Of a stretch of DNA of 64,000 nt, positions 7,392-16,980 are shown in pieces. The notes under the pieces are model-generated. The model was given only the letters and a program-made list of their open reading frames with translations, was not told the DNA's origin and did not search any database. This stretch comes from Shewanella pneumatophori (GTDB lineage: Bacteria > Pseudomonadota > Gammaproteobacteria > Enterobacterales > Shewanellaceae): assembly GCF_023283895.1 (NCBI RefSeq), contig NZ_JAKILB010000004.1, forward strand, positions 331,171 to 395,170, given 5' to 3'. How positions within the stretch are numbered: position 1 is the first letter of the stretch; each line of letters starts with the position of its first letter. Position numbers and translations under genes: made by a program.

Positions 7392-8252
7392 ATGAGTGAT
7401 ATAACCCAAAGCATCAGTAAACAAGCAGAGGAAGCCTTGCTTGAGCAAGCGCCTTTAGTGGAGGCTGTGGCCGAAGAAGAGCAAGAGATAGCCCCGCATA
7501 TTGAAGTGTTGTTTGAAGATGATGATATTGTGGTCATCCACAAACCGGCAGGTCTGTTAGTGCATCGTAGCTATCTTGCACGTCGTGAGCGTTTTTTTGC
7601 AATGCAATTAACCCGAGATCTTGTTGGCTGTCATGTGTTCCCTGTGCATCGCTTAGATCGTCCAACATCGGGCATTTTGCTGTTCGCTAAGAGTAGTGAA
7701 ATGGCAAATGTACTTTGCGAGCAATTTGCAGCGCACACAGTAGATAAAGAGTATCTTGCACTTGTTCGCGGTAATATGCATGAAGCTGCGACACTAGATT
7801 ACCCACTGAAAGAAGAGCTCGACGAACTGGGCGATAAAGATGTAGATCCAAACAAAGCGGCTCAAGATGCTGTGACATCTTATAAACCACTATTAAATAG
7901 TGAAATTCCTTTTCCGTCAGGGCGATATGCAACAAGTCGTTATGGCTTAGTACACCTATCTCCGCATACTGGTCGCAAACATCAACTTAGACGGCATATG
8001 GCGCATTTACGTCACCCGATTCTTGGCGATACGACTCATGGTGACGGTAAACAGAACAAATTTTTCCGCACGCACTTTGGTGTTAACCGCTTATGGTTAA
8101 TTGCTAAGAAGTTAAGCTTTAATCACCCGAGAACGGGAGAGCGCATGACTGTTGAAACAGAGCTTGAGCAAGAGTGGTTAGATTTATTCGTCGGGCTTGG
8201 GTGGCAAGATGAGCAATTGGCGACAGATAAAATATCGCTAGAGCTTGCTTAA
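7392..8252 (+). CDS. truC: tRNA pseudouridine(65) synthase TruC
   Basis: TruC isomerises U65 to pseudouridine in the T-arm region of some tRNAs. The RluA-family catalytic motif HRLDRPTSG is present with Asp at about residue 89. So are the family's 'FEDDDIVVIHKPAGLLVH' start of the domain and the TGRKHQLRRHMAHLRHPILGD block. At 286 residues it is longer than E. coli TruC (260) because of an acidic, glutamate-rich N-terminal extension of about 35 residues before the domain. A terminator follows at 8375-8405, so yqcA further downstream must be transcribed separately here, unlike in E. coli. Confidence 0.93.
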   Translation: MSDITQSISKQAEEALLEQAPLVEAVAEEEQEIAPHIEVLFEDDDIVVIHKPAGLLVHRSYLARRERFFAMQLTRDLVGCHVFPVHRLDRPTSGILLFAKSSEMANVLCEQFAAHTVDKEYLALVRGNMHEAATLDYPLKEELDELGDKDVDPNKAAQDAVTSYKPLLNSEIPFPSGRYATSRYGLVHLSPHTGRKHQLRRHMAHLRHPILGDTTHGDGKQNKFFRTHFGVNRLWLIAKKLSFNHPRTGERMTVETELEQEWLDLFVGLGWQDEQLATDKISLELA

Positions 8253-8374
8253 CTATCTTCAAACAGCATTTACTTACGGCTTAGGCTTAGCTCGAGCTCG
8301 GATTCGTTTGAACTCGGATTAGCTTGAACTTAAGTTTAGTAAAAGCAGAATCAGGCAGTAAGCTGTAAATAGAG

Positions 8375-8405
8375 AAGCCGTGACATTAAGCTAATGTCGC
8401 GGCTT
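8375..8405 (+). terminator. Intrinsic terminator after truC
   Basis: AAGCCGTGACATTA pairs with TAATGTCGCGGCTT (one mismatch) around a 3-nt loop and is followed by TTGTGT. Confidence 0.75.
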
Positions 8406-8422
8406 TTGTGTATTTAGTCTTA

Positions 8423-8574
8423 AGCAAACTAATTCAAGGTGAATAACCGAAAGAATAGCTCCTCCTTTTGAAGTTATTCAACGCAGGAGCAGTTACCGAG
8501 GAGCACTAAATGACCTTGCCGCAAAGCCGCGAAATTGTCGCTGTTCGACCAAATATTTATACTGATTGGTATTA
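8423..8574. repeat. Degenerate copy A of the ATACCAATCAGTATAA inverted-repeat element
   Basis: The right end TTATACTGATTGGTATTA and internal segments CAAACTAATTCAAGGTGAAT and TTATTCAACGCAGGAGCAG match the copies at 41394 and 54820. The left terminal repeat is missing (the sequence starts at the internal CAAACTAATTCAAG part) and the centre is diverged, so this is an old, truncated copy. The stretch between truC and yqcA otherwise holds only the terminator and a palindrome. Confidence 0.75.
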
Positions 8575-8740
8575 AAGGCTGCGACTTAAAGCCCAGCTTT
8601 TAAAATCCAGGCCTTAAGCTGATGTAGGTTACAAATGATGACCTATTTTACTGGCTTAGGTTTGCTCGAAAGATATTGAATATTATGAGAATGACTCGAA
8701 TTTGCACTATCGATACTAAGTGCGCTTTGACTGGATTTAA

Positions 8741-8756
8741 AACACTGTACAGTGTT
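8741..8756. promoter_or_regulatory. Perfect 16-bp palindrome upstream of yqcA, possible operator
   Basis: AACACTGTACAGTGTT reads identically on both strands. It is about 185 bp before the yqcA start, in an otherwise featureless region. It has no flanking T-run, so it is not a terminator. The binding protein is not identified. Confidence 0.5.
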
Positions 8757-8941
8757 GAAATAGCACATTCTGCGGATATGAGCACTGCGTTGTAGGTGTT
8801 TGCGGTGCCTTTGTCGACAAGAATGCTTCATTGTGTCTGTCCTTCTAGCGGTCACTTTATTATCGCCACAAAGCTTGCAGCAATGTTCACTGATACAGTA
8901 TGTTAAGGATATAACTAAATGGCTTTTAGGCGAAGTAAAAC

Positions 8942-9406
8942 ATGGAAAAAGTGAATCTAGTTTTTGGAACAGTTTATGGTGGTGCGCAGTTTGTCGCTGA
9001 GAGTTTACAGCAGGGATTAGTAGATGCAGGTTTTGAAGCCATTCTTCACCAGCCAGACCAGCTTAGCGGCTTTATTCCAGCAGAAAATGAACTGCTATTA
9101 ATTATCTGCTCAACAACTGGACAAGGTGACATTCCAGATGATATTCAGCCTTGGTTTTATGAAATGCAGTCAAAAGCACCCTATATTCCAGAACTGAAGT
9201 TTGGGCTGATTGGTTTAGGTGATTCAAGTTACGAGACTTTTTGTGGGGCAAGCGAGCAATTTTTGGCGCTTTTTGAAGAGTTAGGTGCTAAACGCTTAGG
9301 TGACTTTTTGAAAATTGACGCCGGAGAAACTATGGAGCCAGAGGTCGAAGCACTTGCATGGTTACCAAGTTGGATTGAACAGATTAGTAACGAGCGGGCT
9401 GCATAA
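8942..9406 (+). CDS. yqcA: Flavodoxin YqcA
   Basis: The 154-residue flavodoxin-fold protein binds FMN. The phosphate loop is GTVYGGAQFVAE (residues 9-20), the second FMN loop STTGQGDIPDDI (around 60-71) and the third GLGDSSYETFCGA (around 95-107). It is most like YqcA/MioC short flavodoxins, and the neighbourhood (yqcC-truC-yqcA) points to YqcA. A nearly 700-bp gap with a terminator and a degenerate repeat element separates it from truC. Likely a low-potential electron carrier in the cytoplasm; partners are unknown. Confidence 0.88.
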   Translation: MEKVNLVFGTVYGGAQFVAESLQQGLVDAGFEAILHQPDQLSGFIPAENELLLIICSTTGQGDIPDDIQPWFYEMQSKAPYIPELKFGLIGLGDSSYETFCGASEQFLALFEELGAKRLGDFLKIDAGETMEPEVEALAWLPSWIEQISNERAA

Positions 9407-9429
9407 TTAGTATGTGGTAAAGCCCACTT

Positions 9430-9453
9430 AAACGCGACTTATTGGTCGCGTTT
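9430..9453 (+). terminator. Intrinsic terminator after yqcA
   Basis: AAACGCGAC pairs with GTCGCGTTT around TTATTG, followed by TTCATTTT. The remaining 300 bp up to purU show no gene or strong repeat. Confidence 0.8.
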
Positions 9454-9768
9454 TTCATTTTCAGCCCTCAAACCGCTGCAGAAGTTATCAGTAGCCTAGT
9501 TTCTAACTAGATTATTTAGAATTTTACACATACTCATAGTAGCCATACACTCCAGTGCGTTATGTTGAGGTCGAAGTGGGTAAGCACAAATATCATTAAC
9601 TCATTTTTTAAACCATTCCCAATTTGATAAATATCTTTAGGGATAATTCCATAATCTTCAGCTAGTCAAACACAAATGTAGTTAATCTCCCTGTGTCATT
9701 GAATCTCAATTTATCTCAAGGTAGCTTGATTATAAGTGGATACCATGGACTAAATGCTTGAGGGGATT

Positions 9769-10602
9769 ATGCAAAGAAAAGTATTAATTATTGATTGTGC
9801 GGACGCTCCGGGGCTGATCACAAAAATAACAGGCGTATGTTTTTCTAATGGCCTTAATATTATTAAAAACAGCGAGTTTGTAGATAACGCTCAAGGTCGC
9901 TTTTTTATGCGTACAGAGCTTGAGGGCGAAACATTTTCCACCTCATTATTGGCTGAGCTGCAAGCTGTTTTACCTCAAAAAAATCGTACTCGTTTAGTCG
10001 ACGCAGGTAAAAAGCGCGTAGTTATCATGGTAACGAAGGAAGCCCATTGCTTAGGTGATATTTTAATTAAGTCCTACTCTGGTGCCCTTGATGTTGAAAT
10101 TGCCGCAGTCATTGGTAATCACCAGGTTTTGCAACCTTTGGTTGAAAAGTTTGATATACCTTTTCATTATGTTAGCCATCAAGATTTAAATCGCAGTGAA
10201 CATGAAGCTATGATACTTGAACGCATTGCTGAGTATGCACCCGATTATATCGTACTGGCTAAGTTTATGCGGGTACTGACTCCCGAGTTTGTTATTCAAT
10301 ATCCTAGCCAAATTATCAATATTCATCATTCTTTTTTACCCGCGTTTATAGGTGCTGCACCCTACAAACAAGCTTGGGAAAGAGGCGTTAAAATCATTGG
10401 CGCCACGGCGCACTTTGTCACAAATTCTTTAGATGAAGGACCGATTATCAAACAGGATGTTATCCCTGTTGATCATAGTTATAGTGCCGACGAACTTGCA
10501 CGCTGTGGTCGTGATGTGGAAAAAAGTGTACTGAGTAAAGCATTACACTTGGTTATTAATGAAGATGTTATTGTTTACGGTAATAAAACGGTGGTGTTTT
10601 GA
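9769..10602 (+). CDS. purU: Formyltetrahydrofolate deformylase PurU
   Basis: PurU hydrolyses 10-formyl-THF to THF and formate, balancing one-carbon pools and supplying formate to PurT. The protein (277 residues from this start) has an N-terminal ACT regulatory domain (RKVLIIDCADAPGLITKITG, residues 3-80) and a C-terminal formyltransferase-fold catalytic domain. The active-site region is INIHHSFLPAF, followed by the GATAHFVTNSLDEGPII segment with the catalytic Asp. I chose the second ATG because GAGGGG lies 4-8 bases upstream and family members begin MQRKVL. The upstream ATG at 9754 would add MLEGI. Stand-alone gene followed by a terminator. Confidence 0.93.
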   Translation: MQRKVLIIDCADAPGLITKITGVCFSNGLNIIKNSEFVDNAQGRFFMRTELEGETFSTSLLAELQAVLPQKNRTRLVDAGKKRVVIMVTKEAHCLGDILIKSYSGALDVEIAAVIGNHQVLQPLVEKFDIPFHYVSHQDLNRSEHEAMILERIAEYAPDYIVLAKFMRVLTPEFVIQYPSQIINIHHSFLPAFIGAAPYKQAWERGVKIIGATAHFVTNSLDEGPIIKQDVIPVDHSYSADELARCGRDVEKSVLSKALHLVINEDVIVYGNKTVVF

Positions 10603-10707
10603 TATAGAGCTTTTCTAAGGGCTAAAACTTTGGTTATAGCGGTCATCAGTTTAATGACCTAACGCTATATGTTTGGTTTTTAGTTCAGCTTTACTAGTGA
10701 ATGACAT

Positions 10708-10729
10708 AAAAGAGGCCAAGGCCTCTTTT
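10708..10729. terminator. Bidirectional terminator between purU and the DUF3718 gene
   Basis: AAAAGAGGCC and GGCCTCTTTT form a perfect 10-bp stem with a 2-nt spacer, A-run on one side and T-run on the other. It serves convergent purU and the DUF3718 gene. Confidence 0.85.
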
Positions 10730-10763
10730 TCAATGCTTAAAATTTAAAGGTACGTGTTAGAGA

Positions 10764-11105
10764 CTAGTAATTCACCACATATAGCTCTGTATCGGAATCC
10801 TGCATAGCAAGATCTTTAATGGTCACAGTTCCTTGATTATAGGGGGCGATTTTTCTAGCCGTTTTATCGGCACCAGCATTGACTGCAAAGTTATAGAAGC
10901 TTTCACCGTTACACACTAAACGCGGAAACACGCGGCTTTTATTAATGCGATAGTCCTTCATGGTGCGATTAAACTTGAAGACATTGTTACTTGCACCAGC
11001 TTTACAAACCTGCACTAAGGTTTGCTCGATTTGAGGAGACATCGCAGCGGTAGCAGTAAATGAATTTGCTAGGGCGGCTCCTGCCAAAACGATTGTTTTA
11101 ATCAT
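10764..11105 (-). CDS. DUF3718 family small exported protein
   Basis: The 113-residue protein begins with a signal peptide (MIKTIVLAGAALANSFTATAA, cleavage after ATA-A) and continues with the DUF3718 pattern. Two Cys (QVCKAGAS and RLVCNGES) probably form a disulfide in the periplasm, followed by NFAVNAGADKTA. The open frame extends 46 codons further upstream, but AGGAG sits 7-8 bases before this ATG and the signal peptide begins here, so the extension is rejected. Function unknown. A terminator lies downstream and another hairpin lies just upstream of its promoter region. Confidence 0.82.
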   Translation of the reverse strand: MIKTIVLAGAALANSFTATAAMSPQIEQTLVQVCKAGASNNVFKFNRTMKDYRINKSRVFPRLVCNGESFYNFAVNAGADKTARKIAPYNQGTVTIKDLAMQDSDTELYVVNY

Positions 11106-11262
11106 ATTTTGCTCCTGCATTACATTGGGGTTCATGCATGAGTTAAGTGCAATTAACGAGAATTGTTTGAAGAAAAGCTTAAGACTTGTATCAAAATATT
11201 GAGAGTGGAGCAGAGTATGTCTGTGGGTTACAAAGTGTGTCAATTGTGAATAAATACCAACA

Positions 11263-11288
11263 AAAATCCCGCATAAATGCGGGATTTT
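11263..11288. terminator. Intrinsic terminator after dapD
   Basis: AAAATCCCGC pairs with GCGGGATTTT (AAAATCCCGCATAAATGCGGGATTTT), stem of 10-12 bp with a 2-4-nt loop. Placed 65 bp after the dapD stop on the minus strand. Confidence 0.8.
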
Positions 11289-11352
11289 GAGTGATTGCTG
11301 TGTCTTATCTTGGTACGGTTAAATCCGTAATTTGATAAAATACGTCAGACTA

Positions 11353-12177
11353 TTAGTCGACGATACGTAACAGCTCGTTGATACCCACTTTGCCACGGGT
11401 TTTTTCGTCAACTTTCTTAACGATGATTGCAGCGTATAAGCTGTAAGTGCCACACTTAGATGGCAAGTTACCAGCTACCACTACTGAGCCTGCAGGAACA
11501 CGGCCGTAATGAATTTCACCGGTTTCACGGTCAAAAATACGTGTGCTTTGGCCAATGTAAACGCCCATAGAGATCACTGAGCCTTCTTCAACAATCACGC
11601 CTTCAACGATTTCAGAACGTGCGCCAATAAAGCAGTTGTCTTCAATAATTGTTGGGCCAGCTTGTAATGGCTCTAGTACGCCACCAATGCCAACGCCGCC
11701 AGAAAGGTGAACGTTCTTACCAATCTGTGCACAAGAACCTACAGTTGCCCATGTGTCAACCATAGAGCCTTCATCAACGTATGCACCTAGATTAACGTAA
11801 GATGGCATTAGTACCGTGTTCTTACCGATGAATGAACCTTTACGCACTGCTGCTGGTGGTACTACACGGATTGCTTCTTTACGGAAGCGCGCTTCATCGT
11901 AGTCAGCAAATTTCATTGGTACTTTGTCGAAGTATTTGGTTTCTGCACCATCGACAACTTGGTTATCGAAAATACGGAATGAAAGCAGAACTGCTTTCTT
12001 TAACCATTGGTGCACATGCCACTCACCATTAATTTTCTCTGCGACTCTGGCTTCGCCAGTGTCTAGCATTGCAATGGCTTTCTCTACATCAGCACGTACG
12101 CTAGCGTCTACTGTTGCTGGAGTGATTTCTGCGCGCGCTTCAAAAGCCGCCTCAATACGTTGGCGTAAAGCCTCCAT
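11353..12177 (-). CDS. dapD: 2,3,4,5-tetrahydropyridine-2,6-dicarboxylate N-succinyltransferase DapD
   Basis: DapD transfers succinyl from succinyl-CoA to tetrahydrodipicolinate in the lysine and meso-diaminopimelate pathway. The 274-residue protein has the helical N-terminal domain ([19 protein letters not shown]) followed by a left-handed beta-helix of hexapeptide repeats ([40 protein letters not shown]). The acceptor-binding region [12 protein letters not shown] is present. Length equals that of E. coli DapD. It is 34 bp after glnD in the same direction, the conserved map-glnD-dapD arrangement. Confidence 0.96.
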   Translation of the reverse strand: MEALRQRIEAAFEARAEITPATVDASVRADVEKAIAMLDTGEARVAEKINGEWHVHQWLKKAVLLSFRIFDNQVVDGAETKYFDKVPMKFADYDEARFRKEAIRVVPPAAVRKGSFIGKNTVLMPSYVNLGAYVDEGSMVDTWATVGSCAQIGKNVHLSGGVGIGGVLEPLQAGPTIIEDNCFIGARSEIVEGVIVEEGSVISMGVYIGQSTRIFDRETGEIHYGRVPAGSVVVAGNLPSKCGTYSLYAAIIVKKVDEKTRGKVGINELLRIVD

Positions 12178-12211
12178 TAACTTCTCCCAATATTCCTGTT
12201 AAATATAAAAT

Positions 12212-14767
12212 CTATAAAGCGCTCGTGAGCGCTTCACGTAACTTGTTTTGTTGCAGCTCGTCTAACTGTTGACCGTCAGCGGTCTGCAACAAAAAGAAAT
12301 CTTCGGCTCTCTCACCTATGGTGGTGATCTTTGCTGCAAGTAAGGTTATTTCGCAGCGATAGAGCACTTCGCCCACTCTTGCTAGCAGACCTGGTGAATC
12401 AAGAGCAATTAGCTCCATCATACTTTTACCATGGCTACGGGTAGTAGGGAAACTGACTTGGGTCCTAACTTTAAAAGGTTTCATCTTTCTTGAAAGATTT
12501 CTAAACTTTGGCAACTTAGGCGTTTCATTACTTAATGCTTTAATTAACGTTTTCTTGATCCCTTGGATCCGCGATAGCTGGGTAACTGGTTGGCCATCTT
12601 GTTCTAAAATGACAAAAGAGTCCAGTGCGTAGTTATCCTTCGAGGTCATGATGCTGGCATCATGCACAGTAATGTTCTTGTTATCTAAAATGGCCATTAC
12701 GCTGGCAAATAGTTTTGGCTTATCTTTGCCGTAAACAAACAGCTCTGTGCCGCCTCGAGTGGCGTGTTTAGAAATAAGCACTAAGGTTTCATCTTGCTTA
12801 TGTTTGATTATGGCTTCGGCGTGCCAAGCGATTTGATTTGGCTGGTTACGTAAAAAATAATCAGCCTTAAAGCGCAGCCATAGCGCATCTAAATCTTTTT
12901 CTTTAATACCGCGGCGTAATAGCTCTTTTTTAGCTTTGGCTTGATGCTCTCGAACACGGGCACGGATATCAATCGGTTTTTCTTTGCCCCTTGCCAGTAC
13001 TCTTTGGGTCGAAAAGTACAGATCTCGTAATAATGAGCCTTTCCAGTTGTTCCAGGTTCGCTCATTGGTAGCGCAGATATCTGCAACAGTTAAGCAGTAT
13101 AAGTAACTTAAATGCACGGCATCACGCACACGTTCTGCAAAATCAGCAACTACATCAGGATCAGAGATGTCACGTCGCTGAGCGGTGACCGACATCACTA
13201 AATGATTTTCAACGAGCCAACTGACTAAGCGGCCGTCGTGATCGTTCATACCATGCAGCTTACAAAACTCCAGTGCGTCAGTCGCACCGAGTTTACTGTG
13301 ATCGCCGCCGCGACCTTTAGCAATATCATGGAAAATAGCACCCAGTACCAGCAAACCTTTTTTAGGTAGCTGATTAATAAGCACTGACCCTAAAGGAAAC
13401 TCTTCTTTTTGCTCCGGTTGGGCAAAGCGCTCGATATTTAGTAACAAGCGATGAGTGTGCTCATCAACGGTGTAAGCGTGGAAAAGGTCGAATTGCATTT
13501 GACCTTCAATGGCACGCCATGCTGGCAGATAAGCCGATAGTACGCCGTGTTTGTGCATTAACGACAAGGCTGCTATTCCACGTGGATGACGTAAAATCTC
13601 CATAAACAGCTTACGGCATGATTCATGGTACATCAGCGCTTGTGGTTGTGCGCGCCGAGCACGGCGTAAACTGCGCAGCGTTGCGGCATATACAGCTTGG
13701 ATGTTGGAGTTTTTTGCTACCCACAAAAATAGCTTAAGTATGTTTTCTGGATTATCAAACAGATCGTTACTCAGGCTTTCAATAAACTTTCCACGGCGCT
13801 GAAAGTGTTCATCAATTGCAACTATATCAAGTGCTTTACTCTGGCCTAAGGTAGCACGCTTAAACAGTTGCAATAACATCTGATTGAGCTCCATTACCCG
13901 CCTAACGGTGCGGTAATAGTTTTTCATCATCTGCTCAACAGCCAGCTGAGTACCGTCTTCATAGCCCATTAGTTTGGCAACTTGCGGCTGTAAATCAAAC
14001 AGTAAACGGTTTTCGTCACGACCAGAGATCAGGTGTAACGAGCAGCGCAATTGCCATAAAAAGTTTTGCGCTTCCATTAACTCATCGAGCTCAATGGGCT
14101 GCAAAAATCCGTGGTGGACAAGCTCCTCAAGCTTTTCTGCATTAAAGTGGCGCATAGCAACCCAAGCGACGGTTTGAATATCGCGTAGGCCACCGGGACA
14201 GCTTTTTAAATTAGGTTCTAAGTCGAAGGCACTGGCTTTGCTGTGGCGAGCTCTTTGTTCATTTTTCTTGGCAACATAAAACTCACTACTCGGCCAAAAA
14301 TCTTCTTGGCGGATATTGCGGTAAAGTAGCGTAAAGAGTGCTTGTGGCCCACAAAGTAATCGTGATTCAAGCAAATTGGTGGCAACAGTGATATCGGCTC
14401 GACCTTGCTCAAGAGTTTGCTCAATAGAGCGAACACTATGGCCAACTTCAAGACCTGCATCCCAAATAAAAGCGATAAAGGCGCTTAATGCTTGTTCTGC
14501 ATCTGTTGAAAGTTCGGCTTCGGTGAGGAATAAAAGATCAACATCAGATTGTGGATGAAGTTCGCCTCGGCCATATCCACCAACTGCAACTAAGGCAATA
14601 GGATATTGGTCAAGATTATGGGCGTACCATTGCTGCTGTAATAGTTTATCGACATGTTGGCAGCGAGTGCTCACTATCGAACGAACATCTGATTTAGCAT
14701 TAAAGCTATCAAATATCGTTTGGTTTAATTCGATTAACGCTTGTTTGGCTGACTGAGCACTATTCAT
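12212..14767 (-). CDS. glnD: Bifunctional [protein-PII] uridylyltransferase / uridylyl-removing enzyme GlnD
   Basis: GlnD senses glutamine and adds or removes UMP on PII proteins, setting nitrogen control. In order, it has: a nucleotidyltransferase domain with [19 protein letters not shown] (residues about 63-81, the metal-binding D-x-D); a central helical domain ([10 protein letters not shown]); an HD hydrolase domain ([13 protein letters not shown]) responsible for UMP removal; and two C-terminal ACT domains (around [20 protein letters not shown] and [20 protein letters not shown]). At 851 residues it is slightly shorter than E. coli (890). I use the ATG rather than the TTG just before it, given the AAGAG site 5-6 bases upstream. 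Confidence 0.96.
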   Translation of the reverse strand: MNSAQSAKQALIELNQTIFDSFNAKSDVRSIVSTRCQHVDKLLQQQWYAHNLDQYPIALVAVGGYGRGELHPQSDVDLLFLTEAELSTDAEQALSAFIAFIWDAGLEVGHSVRSIEQTLEQGRADITVATNLLESRLLCGPQALFTLLYRNIRQEDFWPSSEFYVAKKNEQRARHSKASAFDLEPNLKSCPGGLRDIQTVAWVAMRHFNAEKLEELVHHGFLQPIELDELMEAQNFLWQLRCSLHLISGRDENRLLFDLQPQVAKLMGYEDGTQLAVEQMMKNYYRTVRRVMELNQMLLQLFKRATLGQSKALDIVAIDEHFQRRGKFIESLSNDLFDNPENILKLFLWVAKNSNIQAVYAATLRSLRRARRAQPQALMYHESCRKLFMEILRHPRGIAALSLMHKHGVLSAYLPAWRAIEGQMQFDLFHAYTVDEHTHRLLLNIERFAQPEQKEEFPLGSVLINQLPKKGLLVLGAIFHDIAKGRGGDHSKLGATDALEFCKLHGMNDHDGRLVSWLVENHLVMSVTAQRRDISDPDVVADFAERVRDAVHLSYLYCLTVADICATNERTWNNWKGSLLRDLYFSTQRVLARGKEKPIDIRARVREHQAKAKKELLRRGIKEKDLDALWLRFKADYFLRNQPNQIAWHAEAIIKHKQDETLVLISKHATRGGTELFVYGKDKPKLFASVMAILDNKNITVHDASIMTSKDNYALDSFVILEQDGQPVTQLSRIQGIKKTLIKALSNETPKLPKFRNLSRKMKPFKVRTQVSFPTTRSHGKSMMELIALDSPGLLARVGEVLYRCEITLLAAKITTIGERAEDFFLLQTADGQQLDELQQNKLREALTSAL

Positions 14768-14976
14768 CAAATCTCTTTTTCGAGAGCGGATCCATTGGCA
14801 ACGATTATCTATGCAATAAATGCTAATTTAAAGCGCTTTATGGTGATAAATCATCAGTTAATGTGGAATTATTTAACTTGCTTTATTTTGGTGCAGACTT
14901 TGCTGCCTAATTGAACATAAATTAATGAGATTTTACTAAGTACAGCGAATGTCATTTAAATTTGTAACGGAAAATA

Positions 14977-15002
14977 AAAAGGCGTGCCTAAGCACGCCTT
15001 TT
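14977..15002 (-). terminator. Intrinsic terminator after map
   Basis: AAAAGGCGTGC and GCACGCCTTTT form an 11-bp perfect stem with a 4-nt loop. It lies between the map stop and the glnD promoter, so glnD-dapD is probably transcribed separately from map. Confidence 0.85.
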
Positions 15003-15025
15003 ACACTTAAATCAGGTAAATGTTG

Positions 15026-15826
15026 TTAGTGATTAATTACACGTGGTAAGTCGGTTTCTTCTTCGCGTAAGGTCAGCACTTCAACACCGGTTTGTGTCAC
15101 AAGTAAAGTGTGTTCCCACTGTGCTGAGTTCTTGCCATCGGCAGTGGTTACAGTCCAGTTATCTTTTTTATCTAACACACTGGTGTGGCGGCCAGCGTTA
15201 ATCATTGGCTCGATGGTAAAGCACATACCTGGGCGCAAAACTGTTTTGTCATTATTTTTGTAATGCATTACTTGTGGTTCTTCATGGAAGCCAGCGCCAA
15301 TACCGTGACCGCAGTAGTCGGTTACAATGCTGTATTTTTCAAGGCCGGTTTTCTTCGATTTAACGAACTTCTCAATAAGGGTACCGATTTCACCTAGCTT
15401 CATACCTGGGCGCACTTTCTTAACGCTGGCATATAATGCCTCTTGTGCAATGCGGCATAGACGAGTGTCTTTAGGGCTTACATTGCCAATAAGGAACATT
15501 TTAGAGGTGTCGCCATGGTAGCCATCTTTGATGACAGTGATGTCGATATTGACGATATCGCCATCAACTAATGGACGATCTTCTGGGATCCCGTGACAAA
15601 TAACGTCATTAATTGATGTACAAATTGATTTAGGAAAGCCATGGTAATCAAGCGGGGCAGAAATCGCGCCGTTTTCTTCGGTGAACTTGGCACAAATATC
15701 GTTTAATTCATTAGTGGTAACACCAGCAACCACATGTGGAGCAATCATCTCGAGCACTTGTGCTGCGAGTTTACCCGCCGCACGCATTTTTTCGATCTCT
15801 TCTGCTGTCTTAATTACTATACTCAT
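15026..15826 (-). CDS. map: Methionine aminopeptidase, type Ia
   Basis: It removes the initiator Met from nascent proteins; dinuclear metal enzyme in the cytoplasm. The 266-residue protein shows the expected ligands: His in LDYHGFPKSIC, Asp pair in VNIDITVIKDGYHGDTSKMF, His in YCGHGIGAGFHEEPQVMHY, Glu in FTIEPMINAG and Glu near the end (AQWEHTLLVT). Divergent from rpsB, as in most gammaproteobacteria, over a 290-bp promoter region. Confidence 0.97.
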   Translation of the reverse strand: MSIVIKTAEEIEKMRAAGKLAAQVLEMIAPHVVAGVTTNELNDICAKFTEENGAISAPLDYHGFPKSICTSINDVICHGIPEDRPLVDGDIVNIDITVIKDGYHGDTSKMFLIGNVSPKDTRLCRIAQEALYASVKKVRPGMKLGEIGTLIEKFVKSKKTGLEKYSIVTDYCGHGIGAGFHEEPQVMHYKNNDKTVLRPGMCFTIEPMINAGRHTSVLDKKDNWTVTTADGKNSAQWEHTLLVTQTGVEVLTLREEETDLPRVINH

Positions 15827-16042
15827 CTCTGCTGTCTCTTAGTCTTTAAATTGTCGTCTTTCAATGTGACGATTATGCATGAAAAACGACGTAAATATTT
15901 GTGCTTTTTTTCATATTATGGTATAAAGCGCGCCGTTATGTTTGACTCTTGTCGTTATCACTTTAAGTGATTCGTCCGAGTTAAGATGGCGGCCATTATA
16001 CATGGCTATTGAAAAATACTAAATCACACACATATCGACACG

Positions 16043-16118
16043 TTCTTCGGGGTGCCCATAATCGGGTCGAAGATATGGGATATGTGGAGGTCTAACCCCC
16101 ATTTTTAAGGTAAATAAA
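16043..16118 (+). promoter_or_regulatory. Structured rpsB leader (probable S2 autoregulatory element)
   Basis: The untranslated region has a stem TCTTCG/CGAAGA (16044-16049 with 16068-16073) enclosing CCC-ATAATC-GGG. A second imperfect hairpin follows, TGGAGG...CCCCCA (16085-16101), ending 17 bases before the start codon. Autoregulation of the rpsB-tsf operon by S2 through a conserved 5' UTR structure is established in E. coli. That this leader is the equivalent is inferred from its position and paired structure. Confidence 0.6.
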
Positions 16119-16847
16119 ATGACTACAGTTTCAATGCGCGACATGCTACAAGCCGGTGTTCACTTCGGTCACCAGACTCGTTACTGGAACCCAAAGATGA
16201 AGCCATTCATCTTCGGCGCTCGTAACGGTGTACACATCATCAACCTAGAGCACACTGTACCAATGTTCAACGAAGCACTTGCTTTCATCAGCAACGTTGC
16301 ATCTAAGAAAGGTAAAGTTCTTTTTGTTGGTACTAAGCGTGCTGCAAGCGAAGCTATCAAAGAAGCTGCTGTTTCTTGTGACCAGTACTACGTTGATCAC
16401 CGTTGGTTAGGTGGTATGTTGACTAACTGGAAAACAGTTCGTCAATCAATCAAGCGTCTAAAAGACCTTGAAAGCCAGTCTGTAGACGGTACTTTCGACA
16501 AGCTGACTAAGAAAGAAGCGCTAATGCGTACTCGTGAACTTGAGAAGCTAGAGAAATCTCTAGGTGGTATCAAGAACATGGCTGGCCTACCAGACGTAAT
16601 TTTCGTTATCGGTGCTGACCACGAGCATATCGCTATTAAAGAAGCTAACAACCTAGGTATTCCTGTTGTTGCTGTTGTTGATACAAACTCTTCTCCAGAC
16701 GGTATCAACTACATCATTCCTGGTAATGATGACGCTATGCGTTCTATCCGTCTTTACACTCAGTCTGTTGCTGCTGCTGCAAAAGCTGGCCGTGGTCAAG
16801 ACCTAGCTGTTCAAGCTGAGCAGGACGGTTTCGTAGAAGCTGAATAA
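16119..16847 (+). CDS. rpsB: 30S ribosomal protein S2
   Basis: S2 binds 16S rRNA late in small-subunit assembly and helps S1 recruitment. The 242-residue protein carries the family signatures [20 protein letters not shown] at the N-terminus and [20 protein letters not shown] with [19 protein letters not shown] near residues 175-205. The ATG follows AAGG at 9 bases. Codon usage is strongly biased to a few codons (GGT, CGT, GCT), as expected for a highly expressed gene. First gene of rpsB-tsf. Confidence 0.98.
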   Translation: MTTVSMRDMLQAGVHFGHQTRYWNPKMKPFIFGARNGVHIINLEHTVPMFNEALAFISNVASKKGKVLFVGTKRAASEAIKEAAVSCDQYYVDHRWLGGMLTNWKTVRQSIKRLKDLESQSVDGTFDKLTKKEALMRTRELEKLEKSLGGIKNMAGLPDVIFVIGADHEHIAIKEANNLGIPVVAVVDTNSSPDGINYIIPGNDDAMRSIRLYTQSVAAAAKAGRGQDLAVQAEQDGFVEAE

Positions 16848-16897
16848 TATCGGTTGATGAATTTCATCACCCTTATTGACCAAGGTATATGATTGGT

Positions 16898-16937
16898 GAG
16901 CAGGGGCGAAGTGACTTAAAGTGACTAGCCCCTGCTC
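16898..16937 (+). promoter_or_regulatory. Intercistronic hairpin between rpsB and tsf
   Basis: GAGCAGGGGC and GCCCCTGCTC form a perfect 10-bp stem with a 20-nt loop; no T-run follows. Its position 50 bp downstream of the rpsB stop suggests an attenuator or mRNA-processing/stability element that makes S2 and EF-Ts yields unequal. The exact role is inference. Confidence 0.6.
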
Positions 16938-16980
16938 TATATCTATTGAATTTGAAGAATTATCTGTAGAGGATTTAGCA

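Noticed and set aside
11106..11243. 46-residue N-terminal extension of the DUF3718 protein
   Set aside because: It would bury the signal peptide and the AGGAG site; the internal ATG is clearly the start.
12889..13086. Several long antisense or out-of-phase frames inside glnD, dnaE, bamA and proS
   Set aside because: They lie inside well conserved genes, have no ribosome sites and encode no recognisable domain.
16921..16980. Upstream extension of EF-Ts by 20 codons
   Set aside because: The added residues overlap the intercistronic hairpin and are absent from the family; the canonical MAITAAQVK start has a good ribosome site.
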